Assembly (NCBI RefSeq): GCF_000607165.1
Contig: NZ_JFZG01000008.1
Location: forward strand, 434,001-498,000
Length of the DNA stretch: 64,000 nucleotides
Direction: 5' to 3'
Source of the DNA: Ralstonia pickettii
Lineage (GTDB): Bacteria; Pseudomonadota; Gammaproteobacteria; Burkholderiales; Burkholderiaceae
The notes beneath the pieces were generated by a model that made no database searches, was not told the DNA's origin, and worked only from the letters and a program-made list of their open reading frames with translations. Positions 1-10,356 of this stretch are shown in pieces. Position 1 is the stretch's first letter. Each line of letters starts with the position of its first letter. Made by a program: the position numbers and the translations under genes.

Positions 1-1
1 A

Positions 2-454
2 CTCGTCGCGCAGATGGTCGTGTTCTTCATCCTGTGGTGGGTTGTTGCCAAATTCATTTGGCCGCCCCTGGTGAAGGCGCTCGACGAACGCGCGAAGAAA
101 ATCGCCGATGGCCTGGCCGCTGCCGATAAGGGCAAGGCTGAGCTGGAGCTGGCCAACAAGCGGGTCGACCAGGCACTGACCGAAGCGCGCAATGAAGGCG
201 CGCAACGCATCGCGGACGCTGAAAAGCGCGCCCAGATGAGCGCCGACGAGATCAAGCAAAACGCCCAGGCCGAAGCCGCGCGCATCATCGCGCAAGCCAA
301 GGCAGAAGCCGAGCAGCAAACCGTGCGCGCGCGTGAATCGCTGCGTGACCAGGTTGCTGTGCTGGCCGTCAAGGGTGCCGAGCAGATCCTCAAGCGTGAA
401 GTCAATGCGCAGGTCCACACCGATCTGCTCAATCAACTCAAGGCTGAGCTGTAA
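2..454 (+). CDS. atpF: ATP synthase Fo subunit b, 5'-truncated by window edge
   Basis: This is the peripheral-stalk subunit b of F1Fo ATP synthase, which ties the F1 head to the membrane sector. The frame is already open at the window edge: codons for L-V-A-Q precede the Met at 14, so the true start lies outside and about ten residues are missing. A hydrophobic N-terminal membrane segment ([16 protein letters not shown]) is followed by a long, charged, Ala/Glu/Lys-rich coiled coil, as in the family. Only 2 bases separate it from atpH. Recognition is secure from sequence and operon context. Confidence 0.96.
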   Translation, partial: LVAQMVVFFILWWVVAKFIWPPLVKALDERAKKIADGLAAADKGKAELELANKRVDQALTEARNEGAQRIADAEKRAQMSADEIKQNAQAEAARIIAQAKAEAEQQTVRARESLRDQVAVLAVKGAEQILKREVNAQVHTDLLNQLKAEL

Positions 455-456
455 TC

Positions 457-993
457 ATGGCAGAACTCGCAACCGTTGCCCGTCCGTACGCAGAGGCGCT
501 GTTCCGCGTGGCGAAGGCCGGCAATCTGGGTGCATGGTCTGAGCTCGTGTCGGAGATGGGGCAAATTGCCGCCGTGCCCGACATGAAGGCAGTCGCCGAT
601 GATCCGAAGCTCTCCAAAGCCGATGTGGCGGGGATCTTCCTGTCGGCGCTGAAATCTCCGGTTTCGCATGAGGCGAAGGAACTGGTTGGCCTGCTGGTGG
701 CCAACAAGCGTCTGTCGCTGCTGCCGGAAATTGCCGCGCAATTCCATGTGCTGCGGAATGCCAGCGAAGGCGCCGCCGACGTCGAGATCACCAGTGCGTT
801 CCCGCTTGAGGGCGCGCCCCTGACCGAACTGGTCGCCACGCTCGAACGCAAGTTCGGCAAGAAGCTGCAGGCTCACGTGAGCGTCGATCCTTCGTTGATC
901 GGCGGCGTGCGTGTGCAGATTGGCGACGAAGTGCTCGACACCTCGGTGCGCGCGCGCCTGACGCAGATGCAGTCTGCGCTGACCGCCGCGTAA
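457..993 (+). CDS. atpH: ATP synthase F1 subunit delta
   Basis: This is the 178-residue delta subunit (OSCP-type), which sits on top of F1 and binds subunit b. The N-terminal helical domain starts [16 protein letters not shown], and the C-terminal part has the family pattern around [25 protein letters not shown]. Length is normal for the family. The ATG follows the atpF stop by 2 bases, which suggests translational coupling. It is the second gene visible in the atpFHAGDC operon. Confidence 0.97.
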   Translation: MAELATVARPYAEALFRVAKAGNLGAWSELVSEMGQIAAVPDMKAVADDPKLSKADVAGIFLSALKSPVSHEAKELVGLLVANKRLSLLPEIAAQFHVLRNASEGAADVEITSAFPLEGAPLTELVATLERKFGKKLQAHVSVDPSLIGGVRVQIGDEVLDTSVRARLTQMQSALTAA

Positions 994-1066
994 TGCTGTT
1001 TCGCGAGGCGCCGATGCAATCGACGATATCGCGCCCGCAGACAGATTGAAGAATTAGGAGCATTCG

Positions 1067-2608
1067 ATGCAACTGAACCCCTCCGAGATCAGCGACCTGA
1101 TCAAGACCCGTATCGAGGGCTTGAAGGCTGGCGCTGACGCAAAGAACACCGGCACGGTCATTTCCGTGACGGACGGTATCTGCCGCATTCATGGCCTGTC
1201 GGGCGTGATGCAAGGCGAAATGCTGGAATTTCCGGGCAACACGTTCGGCCTCGCGCTGAACCTCGAGCGCGACTCTGTCGGCGCTGTGGTGCTGGGTGAA
1301 TACGAGCACATTTCCGAAGGCGACGAAGTCAAGTGCACGGGCCGCATTCTGGAAGTGCCGGTTGGCCCGGAACTGCTGGGCCGCGTGGTCAACGCACTGG
1401 GTCAGCCGATCGACGGCAAGGGCCCGATCAACGCCAAGAAGACGGACGTGATCGAAAAGGTCGCTCCGGGCGTGATCGCACGTCAATCGGTGAGCCAGCC
1501 GGTGCAGACCGGTCTGAAGTCGATCGACGCAATGGTGCCGATCGGCCGTGGCCAGCGTGAGCTGATCATTGGCGACCGTCAGACCGGCAAGACCGCTGTG
1601 GCAGTCGACGCCATCATCAACCAGAAGGGCAAGGGCATCTTCTGCGTGTACGTGGCAATCGGCCAGAAGGCTTCGACGATCGCCAACGTGGTGCGCAAGC
1701 TCGAAGAGCACGGCGCGCTGGACTACACGATCGTGGTGGCTGCTGCCGCTTCCGACTCGGCTGCCATGCAGTACCTGTCGGCCTACGCCGGCTGCACGAT
1801 GGGCGAATACTTCCGCGACCGCGGCGAAGACGCCCTGATCGTGTATGACGATCTGACCAAGCAAGCTTGGGCGTACCGCCAGGTTTCGCTGCTGCTGCGC
1901 CGTCCGCCTGGCCGTGAAGCTTACCCGGGCGACGTGTTCTATCTGCACTCGCGTCTGCTGGAGCGTGCTGCACGTGTGAACGCCGAGCACATCGAGAAGA
2001 TCACCAACGGTGAAGTCAAGGGCAAGACCGGTTCGCTGACCGCACTGCCCGTGATCGAAACGCAGGCCGGCGACGTGTCGGCATTCGTTCCGACCAACGT
2101 GATCTCGATTACCGACGGTCAGATCTTCCTGGAAACCGACCTGTTCAACGCAGGTGTGCGCCCCGCAATCAACGCCGGTATTTCGGTGTCGCGTGTGGGT
2201 GGTGCCGCTCAGACCAAGGTCATCAAGAAGCTGTCCGGCGGTATCCGTACCGACTTGGCCCAGTACCGTGAACTGGCTGCGTTCGCGCAGTTTGCTTCGG
2301 ACCTGGACGAAGCGACCCGCAAGCAGCTCGAGCGCGGCCGCCGCGTGACCGAACTGCTCAAGCAGCCGCAATACCAGCCGCTGCAAGTGTGGCAGCTGGC
2401 CGCGTCGCTGTACGCAGCCAACAACGGCTTCCTCGACAACGTGGACGTGAAGGACATCCTGGCTTTCGAAAAGGGCCTGCACGACACGCTGAAGACGAAG
2501 TACGCCGACCTCATCAACCGCATCGAAGATACGAAAGATCTTTCGAAGGAAGATGAAGCTGCCCTGCGTGCCGCGATCGAGGATTTCAAGAAGTCCGCCG
2601 CGTTCTAA
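1067..2608 (+). CDS. atpA: ATP synthase F1 subunit alpha
   Basis: This is the 513-residue alpha subunit of the F1 hexamer; it carries the non-catalytic nucleotide sites. The P-loop GDRQTGKT lies at residues 169-176 and the alpha/beta signature region [18 protein letters not shown] follows. The first 20 residues form the alpha-type N-terminal extension. The ATG is preceded by a good ribosome-binding site (TTAGGAGCATTCG). The 73-bp gap from atpH contains no other gene. Full family length and no visible damage. Confidence 0.98.
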   Translation: MQLNPSEISDLIKTRIEGLKAGADAKNTGTVISVTDGICRIHGLSGVMQGEMLEFPGNTFGLALNLERDSVGAVVLGEYEHISEGDEVKCTGRILEVPVGPELLGRVVNALGQPIDGKGPINAKKTDVIEKVAPGVIARQSVSQPVQTGLKSIDAMVPIGRGQRELIIGDRQTGKTAVAVDAIINQKGKGIFCVYVAIGQKASTIANVVRKLEEHGALDYTIVVAAAASDSAAMQYLSAYAGCTMGEYFRDRGEDALIVYDDLTKQAWAYRQVSLLLRRPPGREAYPGDVFYLHSRLLERAARVNAEHIEKITNGEVKGKTGSLTALPVIETQAGDVSAFVPTNVISITDGQIFLETDLFNAGVRPAINAGISVSRVGGAAQTKVIKKLSGGIRTDLAQYRELAAFAQFASDLDEATRKQLERGRRVTELLKQPQYQPLQVWQLAASLYAANNGFLDNVDVKDILAFEKGLHDTLKTKYADLINRIEDTKDLSKEDEAALRAAIEDFKKSAAF

Positions 2609-2672
2609 CCGCGTCATTCCCGAAACTGGTCGCGCGTAGCCTGCGTGACCAGGTTTGAACGGAGAGGAAGAA

Positions 2673-3548
2673 ATGGCCGGAACAAAAGAAATCCGCACCA
2701 AGATCAAGAGCGTGCAAAACACGCGCAAGATCACCAAGGCGATGGAAATGGTCGCCGCATCCAAGATGCGCAAGGCGCAGGAACGGATGCGCGCTGCCCG
2801 CCCGTACGCTGAGAAGATCCGCAACGTGGCTGCGCACATGGCACTGGCCAATCCGGAGTACAAGCACCCGTTCATGGTTGCGCGCGACGTCAAGCGTGCC
2901 GGCCTGATCGTGGTGACGACGGACAAGGGCCTGTGCGGTGGCTTGAACACAAACGTGCTGCGTGCCGTCACCACCCAACTGCGCGATCTGCAGAACAAGG
3001 GCGTTGAGACGCAAACCACCGCCATCGGTACCAAGGGTATGCAGTTCCTGGGCCGCGTCGGTGCGAAGGTGGTCTCGAACGTCGTGCATCTGGGCGACAC
3101 GCCGCATCTGGAAAAGCTGATCGGCGCGATCAAGGTGCAACTGGACGCGTTCAACGCAGGCCAGATCGATGCCGTGTACCTCGCGTACACCCGCTTCATC
3201 AACACGATGAAGCAGGAACCGGTGGTCGAGCAGCTGCTGCCCCTGACCGCCGACAAGCTCGCACAGAGCGATGCCGAGAAGCAGGCCTACTCGTGGGATT
3301 ACATCTACGAGCCGGACGCACAAACGGTGGTCGACGAGCTGCTGATCCGCTACGTCGAGGCGCTGGTGTACCAGGCGGTGGCCGAGAACATGGCGTCCGA
3401 GCAATCGGCCCGGATGGTTGCGATGAAGGCGGCTTCGGACAATGCGAAGAACGTGATCGGCGAACTGCAACTGGTCTACAACAAGACCCGTCAGGCAGCG
3501 ATCACGAAGGAACTGTCCGAAATCGTCAGCGGCGCAGCGGCAGTCTGA
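2673..3548 (+). CDS. atpG: ATP synthase F1 subunit gamma
   Basis: This is the 291-residue gamma subunit, the central rotor shaft of F1. The start [24 protein letters not shown] is the conserved N-terminal helix that inserts into the alpha/beta hexamer, and the C-terminal helix ([28 protein letters not shown], cited in part) is also typical. An in-frame ATG six codons upstream at 2655 lies before the ribosome-binding site GGAGAGGAAG, so 2673 is preferred. The gene lies between atpA and atpD in the standard order. Confidence 0.97.
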   Translation: MAGTKEIRTKIKSVQNTRKITKAMEMVAASKMRKAQERMRAARPYAEKIRNVAAHMALANPEYKHPFMVARDVKRAGLIVVTTDKGLCGGLNTNVLRAVTTQLRDLQNKGVETQTTAIGTKGMQFLGRVGAKVVSNVVHLGDTPHLEKLIGAIKVQLDAFNAGQIDAVYLAYTRFINTMKQEPVVEQLLPLTADKLAQSDAEKQAYSWDYIYEPDAQTVVDELLIRYVEALVYQAVAENMASEQSARMVAMKAASDNAKNVIGELQLVYNKTRQAAITKELSEIVSGAAAV

Positions 3549-3551
3549 TAG

Positions 3552-4994
<1,443 letters not shown>

Positions 4995-5085
4995 GAGCAA
5001 CGTCTGGCGCCGCGCGTAAGCCGGGGCCAGTACTGGCTTCCTGAGGCCCATTCAGGAAGCCGCTTTTCTGAGCAAAGGAATCGAG

Positions 5086-5502
5086 ATGGCAACCATTCAT
5101 GTAGACGTCGTCAGCGCTGAGCACGAGATCTTCTCCGGCAATGCCAAGTTTGTGGCGCTGCCCGGCGAAGCCGGCGAGCTGGGCATTCTGCCCGGTCACA
5201 CGCCGCTGATCACGCGCATCAAGCCGGGCGCCGTGCGCATCGAGAAGGAAGATGGCGGCGAAGAGTTCGTGTTCGTTGCCGGTGGCATTCTCGAAGTGCA
5301 GCCGAAGAAGGTGACCGTGCTGGCCGATACCGCAATCCGCGGTCACGACCTGGACGAAGCCAAGGCGAACGAAGCCAAGCGTGCGGCCGAAGAGGCGCTC
5401 CAGAATCAAAGCAGCGATCTGGATCTGGCCCGTGCGCAAGGTGAACTGGCCGTGGCCGCTGCGCAGCTTGCAGCGATCGCGCGCCTGCGTCGCAAGCGCT
5501 AA
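5086..5502 (+). CDS. atpC: ATP synthase F1 subunit epsilon
   Basis: This is the 138-residue epsilon subunit, the regulatory foot of the rotor. The N-terminal beta-sandwich contains the conserved [19 protein letters not shown] segment, and the C-terminal part is two Ala/Arg-rich helices ending in RLRRKR. It is the last gene of the operon, 91 bp after atpD, and is followed directly by an intrinsic terminator at 5543. Confidence 0.97.
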   Translation: MATIHVDVVSAEHEIFSGNAKFVALPGEAGELGILPGHTPLITRIKPGAVRIEKEDGGEEFVFVAGGILEVQPKKVTVLADTAIRGHDLDEAKANEAKRAAEEALQNQSSDLDLARAQGELAVAAAQLAAIARLRRKR

Positions 5503-5542
5503 GCAAGTGTGTGTTGGCCGGTGTCATCGGCCGGCGCAGACG

Positions 5543-5573
5543 AAAAAGCAGCCCCGAAGGGCTGCTTTTTTTT
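5543..5573. terminator. Bidirectional intrinsic terminator after atpC
   Basis: A perfect 8-bp stem AGCAGCCC / GGGCTGCT (5547-5554 and 5559-5566) encloses the loop CGAA. It is followed by eight T on the plus strand and preceded by five A, so it can end both the atp operon and the convergent gene that stops at 5599. Confidence 0.93.
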
Positions 5574-5598
5574 GCCTGCGAACTGGCGCGGCACTTGG

Positions 5599-8001
5599 TC
5601 AGCGGTGCTCACCTTCGCGCTTTTCTTCACCGCGATTGCCTTGCGGATGCGGTTGGGCTTCGTGGTGTTCCTGCCGAGGCGGTTGGGTCTGCGGTTGAGG
5701 TTGCGGCGGACGGGCCTCAGGCGGACGCGGCTGGACCTGCGGTTGCGGCGGGCGCATCTCAACGTGCGGTTGCGGTGCGGGACGCGGGGCTTCCATGTGC
5801 GGTTCCGGCCGGCGCTGTTCAGGCTCCGGGCGTGCGCGCATCTGCGGCGGCTCGTTGTGCGGACGCTCCTGCATGACCGGTGCCGGGTTGCCGTTGAAGC
5901 GATTCGGCTCCTGGCCACCGCGTTGCGGTTGCGGTTGAGGACGCTGCGCTTGTGGTCCGGGCTGCGGCAGTTGCGGACGCGGTTCGAAGGCGCGGCGCTC
6001 GTCACGCGGTGTACCGGGCGCGCCTTCGCGCTGCGGCGGACGCGTCGTCATGCCGGCCGGGCCTTGTGGTGCAGGTGCAGTCTGCGGTTGCCCCGGCCGC
6101 TCCTGCGGTGCGGCGGCACCCGGCAACGGGCGTGGACGGTTGATCGCGTCGGGGGCCATGAGGGCCCGCGGAGCCGGTCCAGGCTGGCCGCCATGCTGCG
6201 CCGGTGTGCCCTGCGGGTTCGGGGAGCCCATCAATCCTTGCGGACCATTCGGGCCGTGTTGTTCCGCCGGTCGGCCTGGCTCGTTACCGGCGTGTGCGGG
6301 CATATTCGGCCCGTTCGACCCACTCGGTGCGGCGCGAGTCAGCCGTAGACCCGCGGCCTGTGCAGCCGCGGGTGGGGTCGGAATTCCCATATTGGCGTGA
6401 CCCCGCACCGGCGCAACGCGGGCTCCCACGTTGCCGCCCGTCCACGCCGGGCCAGCGCCCGGGACCGCACCACCTTGGGAGCGGAACCGTTCTGCCAACG
6501 CATCGTGCCCGCCTGCCGGCACGGCGGGTGCGCGCACCGCAATCGCCTGACGTGCAAACGCCTGCGGCGGCGGCAACTGATGCGGCCCGCCATTGGCCGC
6601 TGCGCCCACCAGGCTGGCACGCACTGGTGCCAACGCCGGCGTCGACACAAACTGCGCGTGCGCCATCTGCGCGCGCAGTTGTTCCGGCCGCAGATGCGTC
6701 ATGGCGGGGCCGACCGGCTGGCCGTTCACGAACGTCTTGGCGGGCACGGCAGTCAGGGCGGCCGGGTTGTTCGCGTTGACGTACGTGACCCGGTTCACGT
6801 TTCGAACGTTGGTCACGTTGGTGTTGTTGATGATGGTCTTGTTGACCGTAACGTTGTTCACCACCACCGTGCGGTTGATGTTCGTCACGTACGTCGGGCT
6901 GGCCGCGTACACGGGGCGATATGCCTCGCCCGGCGCAAGCGGGAACCACGCCACACCCGGCGAGCCGATCGAGATGTTGATCCCCCAGCTCACGCCGCCG
7001 CCACCTCCGCCGCCCACGAAACCGACGAGTGCCGGCGCATAGACCGGACGCGGCACCACCGGCCCGGGCACCCAGCACCAGGTGGAGCCGACATACGCCC
7101 AACGGCCGTAGTGGAAAGGCGCGAAACCCCACGGCGCGTCATCGACCCACGTCCAGCCCCAGGGCGCTACCCACGCCCAATGGCCTGTGCGATACGGGGC
7201 CCAGCCGGCGGGCACGGCACGCGGTACCCACACGGCGCCATAGCCGTCTTCTTCACGCCATGTGCCGTTGTCGTCGAGGGCTTCGTAACCGGTCATTTCG
7301 CGGCCGACGTAGCGGGCGGACATGGAAGCGTCTTCGCGGGCATCGCGCGATTCCGCCCAGCGGTCGAAGGCGTCGCGGCCCGGGTTGTCGGTGCCGCCGG
7401 CCTCGGCGAGGTCGGTGCCGCCAAAGCGGATTTGCTGACCGGCGCCCAGCGGTGCGGAGCGGTCATCGCCGTAGGCTGTGCCCTGGCCATGCCACACGGT
7501 GACGGTCGTGCTGGAGCCATCGGGTGCGACGTCGAGACGGTATTCGCCCGGTGCCTGCGGTGTGAAGGCTAGGTTGGGCGTGTCGATCTCGATGGTTTGG
7601 TCGGCGGGCAGCGAACGCACGCGAACCGACAGGGCGCCTTGGGTGAGTTTCACCTGGGTGTTGCGGTCGTCCAGGTCGACGAGTGTGGCGCCGGTGTTCT
7701 GGCCCAGGCGCAACGCCGTGGACCCGACGTGCAGCTCGCTGTGGCTGCCCTGGTCCGACCACAGGCGGTCGCCAGTGGTGAGCGGGCGGTTGAGCGAGGC
7801 GCCGGCCCAATCATCGGAGCCGGCGGGCGCGAAGCTCACCGTGCCGGAAAAATCCGACAGCCGCGCCACCCGCGAAGCCGGATCAGCGGCCATCGCAGCC
7901 TGCGCACCGCAGACGAGCAGCACGGCGGCAACACCTACCGCGCGCAACACATGCGGCAGCCGTACACCGGAGAGCGGAGAACGACGGGAAAGATTGGACA
8001 T
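5599..8001 (-). CDS. Secreted FecR-domain / DUF6600-type protein with Pro-rich tail
   Basis: This 800-residue exported protein has no assigned reaction. Residues 1-38 form a signal peptide ending AMA|AD. A FecR-like beta-sandwich domain follows (about 45-190: SDFSGTVSF, then TTGDRLWSDQGSHSELHVG). Next come Trp-rich repeats (about 235-330: GHWAWVAPWGWTWVDD, PWGFAPFHYGRWAYVG) typical of DUF6600 proteins, and an Asn/Val/Thr-rich stretch (VVVNNVTVNKTIINNTNVT). The last 250 residues are almost entirely Pro, Gln, Arg and His and are probably disordered. The gene converges on atpC and shares its terminator. A transcript starting near 8302 would cross a terminator-like hairpin before this start. The family call is good; the function is unknown. 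Confidence 0.85.
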   Translation of the reverse strand: MSNLSRRSPLSGVRLPHVLRAVGVAAVLLVCGAQAAMAADPASRVARLSDFSGTVSFAPAGSDDWAGASLNRPLTTGDRLWSDQGSHSELHVGSTALRLGQNTGATLVDLDDRNTQVKLTQGALSVRVRSLPADQTIEIDTPNLAFTPQAPGEYRLDVAPDGSSTTVTVWHGQGTAYGDDRSAPLGAGQQIRFGGTDLAEAGGTDNPGRDAFDRWAESRDAREDASMSARYVGREMTGYEALDDNGTWREEDGYGAVWVPRAVPAGWAPYRTGHWAWVAPWGWTWVDDAPWGFAPFHYGRWAYVGSTWCWVPGPVVPRPVYAPALVGFVGGGGGGGVSWGINISIGSPGVAWFPLAPGEAYRPVYAASPTYVTNINRTVVVNNVTVNKTIINNTNVTNVRNVNRVTYVNANNPAALTAVPAKTFVNGQPVGPAMTHLRPEQLRAQMAHAQFVSTPALAPVRASLVGAAANGGPHQLPPPQAFARQAIAVRAPAVPAGGHDALAERFRSQGGAVPGAGPAWTGGNVGARVAPVRGHANMGIPTPPAAAQAAGLRLTRAAPSGSNGPNMPAHAGNEPGRPAEQHGPNGPQGLMGSPNPQGTPAQHGGQPGPAPRALMAPDAINRPRPLPGAAAPQERPGQPQTAPAPQGPAGMTTRPPQREGAPGTPRDERRAFEPRPQLPQPGPQAQRPQPQPQRGGQEPNRFNGNPAPVMQERPHNEPPQMRARPEPEQRRPEPHMEAPRPAPQPHVEMRPPQPQVQPRPPEARPPQPQPQTQPPRQEHHEAQPHPQGNRGEEKREGEHR

Positions 8002-8589
8002 GATGAGCCCTCGTTTTTATGGCGGCCTGTGCCGCGTGGATGTCTCCATTTAACGCGGCAGGCGTCGAGGGGTCGACTTGCCTTTGTAAGAGCGTGTTTC
8101 GTAACGCGGGAAGCCGATAGACGGATCGGCCGCACCCAGAGCGCTGGGGAAAGGCGGGAAGCAGGCGGGCAGGCGCGCGAATTGCGCGCACAAAAAAAAG
8201 CGCGCGGGCCGGGGAGCACCGCGCGGACGGGAAATCCCTTCGAGGGGTCAATTCGAAAGGAGGGGGTAACCTTGCACCCGGGGACTGTGTCGCCGCCGTC
8301 GCGGGCCTGATATAGCGCACAACAATTGGACACAAACGCTGGGGTGCGAAGGCATTGTGGGTGACGGGGTGGCCCCGAGGCGTAACAAAGTGTGTCGGAT
8401 TGCAATCGAATGCAAGCGCGGTAAAAGCCGCTTCGTGTGAGCTCAAAAGCGCCTGGAGGGGCTGCTCAGGGAACGCCTGCTGCACCTGCACAGTCCCATC
8501 GCTTTGCCGCTTAGGCAGACGGGGCTTGGGAAAAGGCGAACCAGCGGGGGGTGTCCTAGTCTGGGGTGTCGGGTTCATAGGAGGGAGGC
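8002..8589. other. Divergent intergenic region with candidate leader RNA
   Basis: These 588 bp separate two divergent exported-protein genes. I see no convincing protein gene; the open frames across it have no recognisable features. It holds a candidate minus-strand promoter and terminator (8190-8335, described separately). At its right end is a strong plus-strand ribosome-binding site AGGAGGG just before the ATG at 8590. Confidence 0.6.
8190..8302 (-). ncRNA. Candidate small RNA or attenuator leader
   Basis: Read on the minus strand, a possible promoter has -35 TTGTGT (8335-8330) and -10 TATATC (8314-8309) with a 15-bp spacer, giving a start near 8302. The transcript would contain CCCCCTCCTTTC (8266-8255), complementary to Shine-Dalgarno sequences, and a small CCC/GGG hairpin. 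It would end in a GC stem (GCGCGG at 8224-8219 with CCGCGC at 8207-8202) followed by eight T (8199-8192). That gives about 110 nt. It could be a free sRNA or the attenuated leader of the gene starting at 8001. The promoter spacing is short, so this is only a candidate. Confidence 0.35.
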
Positions 8590-9732
8590 ATGCACAGGCA
8601 TGCGATGCACCATGTGTTGCAGAAGTCGAGAGCAGTGGGCGTTTTTGTTACCTTGATGGGGGCACTCAGCGCGGCGGGCGCCGCACAGGCCGGCATCGAA
8701 GGGGCTTCTGCTCCCCCTAGTGCGTCCGCGAGTGCGCCAGCCGCCTCCGCACCTGTTGCTTCTGTGCCAACCGTCCCTCTTGCAAAAACGAAAGAGCAGC
8801 CCGAGCGCCCGGCGGGCAGTTTCTGGCAGGGCGCAGTAGGAAAGGGCGCCGACAGCCCTGGCTGGAACGTCTGGTTGAACGTGTACGACCCGCCACCCAA
8901 AGAGCAGGACAAAGACAAGGACCCCGTGGCCGACACGCTGACCGGCGAAGCCTACGATGACCGCCCCCAGGGCCGCGCCTTCTGGACCATCGAAGGGCGC
9001 AATGTGCCCGAGCGCCGCTTCGTGTGGCGCGAGCGCGCAGAAGCGCTTGATGCGGCCGGCCAGTCCGTCGTGCGCGAGGGCGGCACGCTCTCCGGTGCGC
9101 TGTCGGCCGACGGTACCACCGCCGCCGGCACCTGGAGCGACGGTGGCCGCAGCCAGCCCTTCACGTTGCAGCGCGTGGCGCGCTATCAGGAGGCCACGGG
9201 CGCCTCCGGCCAAGCCAAGCTGACCGAGCGCTACCCGGTGACGGGCGATGCCGCCATCGACGCGCTGATCCAATCGCTGCGCGTGCGCAAGTGCGACCAA
9301 TACGACACCGAATGCGTCATCCGCATCAGCGCCGTCGGCCTGGGCGACACCGTGAGCCTCTTGCGCATGGTGTGGGCCTACAGCGGCGGCGCGCACGGCA
9401 ACTACAGCTTCACAGCCGGCAACTGGCGACGCGGCGCGCAGGGCTTTCAGCCCATCGCCTTGGCCGATGTGCTGAACCCCACATCCGCCTGCCTGCAGAG
9501 CTTCAATACGCAGATTGTCGATGCGCTCAAGCGCGAAGGCGCACCCGATGCGCCGCGCGGCGCCCTCAAGGAGCGCGATCTGCGTAACGCCGCGTTTCCG
9601 TTTACGCTGCAAGGTGACCGCATCGTCGTGCACTACGGGCCGTATGAGGTCGGTCCGTATTCGTCGGGCGCCTTCCGTGCCGCCGTGCGCTTCGATGACC
9701 TGGGCTCCGCATGCAAGCGGCCCACAACCTGA
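8590..9732 (+). CDS. Exported DUF3298 (RsiV-like C-terminal) domain protein
   Basis: This 380-residue protein has an N-terminal hydrophobic signal (AVGVFVTLMGALSAAGAAQA), an Ala/Ser/Pro linker and a C-terminal domain. That domain contains MVWAYSGGAHGNYSF and HYGPYEVGPYSSGAF, the pattern of DUF3298 domains found in RsiV-like and lysozyme-responsive proteins. The ATG is chosen because AGGAGGGAGGC directly precedes it. It probably acts in the periplasm; no enzymatic residues can be named. It is divergent from the FecR/DUF6600-type gene and 20 bp upstream of a CoA-binding protein gene, with which it may be cotranscribed. Confidence 0.8.
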   Translation: MHRHAMHHVLQKSRAVGVFVTLMGALSAAGAAQAGIEGASAPPSASASAPAASAPVASVPTVPLAKTKEQPERPAGSFWQGAVGKGADSPGWNVWLNVYDPPPKEQDKDKDPVADTLTGEAYDDRPQGRAFWTIEGRNVPERRFVWRERAEALDAAGQSVVREGGTLSGALSADGTTAAGTWSDGGRSQPFTLQRVARYQEATGASGQAKLTERYPVTGDAAIDALIQSLRVRKCDQYDTECVIRISAVGLGDTVSLLRMVWAYSGGAHGNYSFTAGNWRRGAQGFQPIALADVLNPTSACLQSFNTQIVDALKREGAPDAPRGALKERDLRNAAFPFTLQGDRIVVHYGPYEVGPYSSGAFRAAVRFDDLGSACKRPTT

Positions 9733-9752
9733 TTGCACCTGCATCGCCAACC

Positions 9753-10214
9753 ATGTCCGCCAATCCTTCCTACGTCGACGAGCAAGACACCATGCGCCGG
9801 CTGCTGTCCGGCAAGACCATCGCCGTGGTCGGGCTGTCGCCGCGTCTCACGCGGCCCAGCTATGACGTGGCGCGCTATCTGCAGCAGGCCGGCTATCGCA
9901 TCGTGCCCGTCAACCCGCAGCACGCAGGCGAAGACGTGCTCGGCGAGCCTTGCTACGCCACGCTCACCGAAGCGGCGACGACGCTTGCCGCCGCCGGCCA
10001 GCGCATCGATCTGGTCGATATCTTCCGGCGCTCAGAACAGGTTCTGCCCGTCGTACAGGAAGCCGTGACGCTCGGCGTGGGTGGGATCTGGGTGCAGCTC
10101 GGCATCGTGAATGACGAGGCGATGGCCGTGGCGCGCAACGCCGGCATTCCGGCCGTGCAAGACCGCTGCACGAAGATCGAACACTGGCGACTCGGTGTCG
10201 GCGAGCAAAAATGA
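9753..10214 (+). CDS. CoA-binding domain protein (YccU-like)
   Basis: This protein of about 153 residues has a Rossmann-type CoA-binding fold: the glycine-containing strand-turn KTIAVVGLSPR, then YRIVPVNPQHAGEDVLGEP, then GGIWVQLGIVNDEA, and the family C-terminus AVQDRCTKIEHWRL. Single-domain proteins of this type bind CoA or nucleotides; their physiological role is poorly defined. The ATG at 9753 (MSANPSYVDE) is preferred over an upstream Met at 9711 that would overlap the preceding gene. Length is normal. Confidence 0.88.
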   Translation: MSANPSYVDEQDTMRRLLSGKTIAVVGLSPRLTRPSYDVARYLQQAGYRIVPVNPQHAGEDVLGEPCYATLTEAATTLAAAGQRIDLVDIFRRSEQVLPVVQEAVTLGVGGIWVQLGIVNDEAMAVARNAGIPAVQDRCTKIEHWRLGVGEQK

Positions 10215-10252
10215 ATGCCGCTCCAACGCCTTGTGACAAACACGACGGCGCA

Positions 10253-10261
10253 GGGGGGGGG
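10253..10261. repeat. Nine-G homopolymer tract between two genes
   Basis: An uninterrupted run of nine G lies between the CoA-binding protein gene and the esterase gene, about 95 bp before the esterase start. Such tracts can change length by slippage; whether this one does cannot be told from a single sequence. Confidence 0.9.
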
Positions 10262-10356
10262 CAGACGTTTCGCTGACGATCGCTTCCTGACGTATCAAGG
10301 GAGTTCAGCCAACCTGGCGCGCTACACTCTGGCGGTCATTGCATCCTGCTTACATC

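Noticed and set aside
788-3256. Long minus-strand open frame (822 codons) opposite atpH-atpA-atpG
   Set aside because: It is a shadow of strongly conserved plus-strand genes in GC-rich DNA, with no recognisable domain and His/Arg-rich low-complexity translation.
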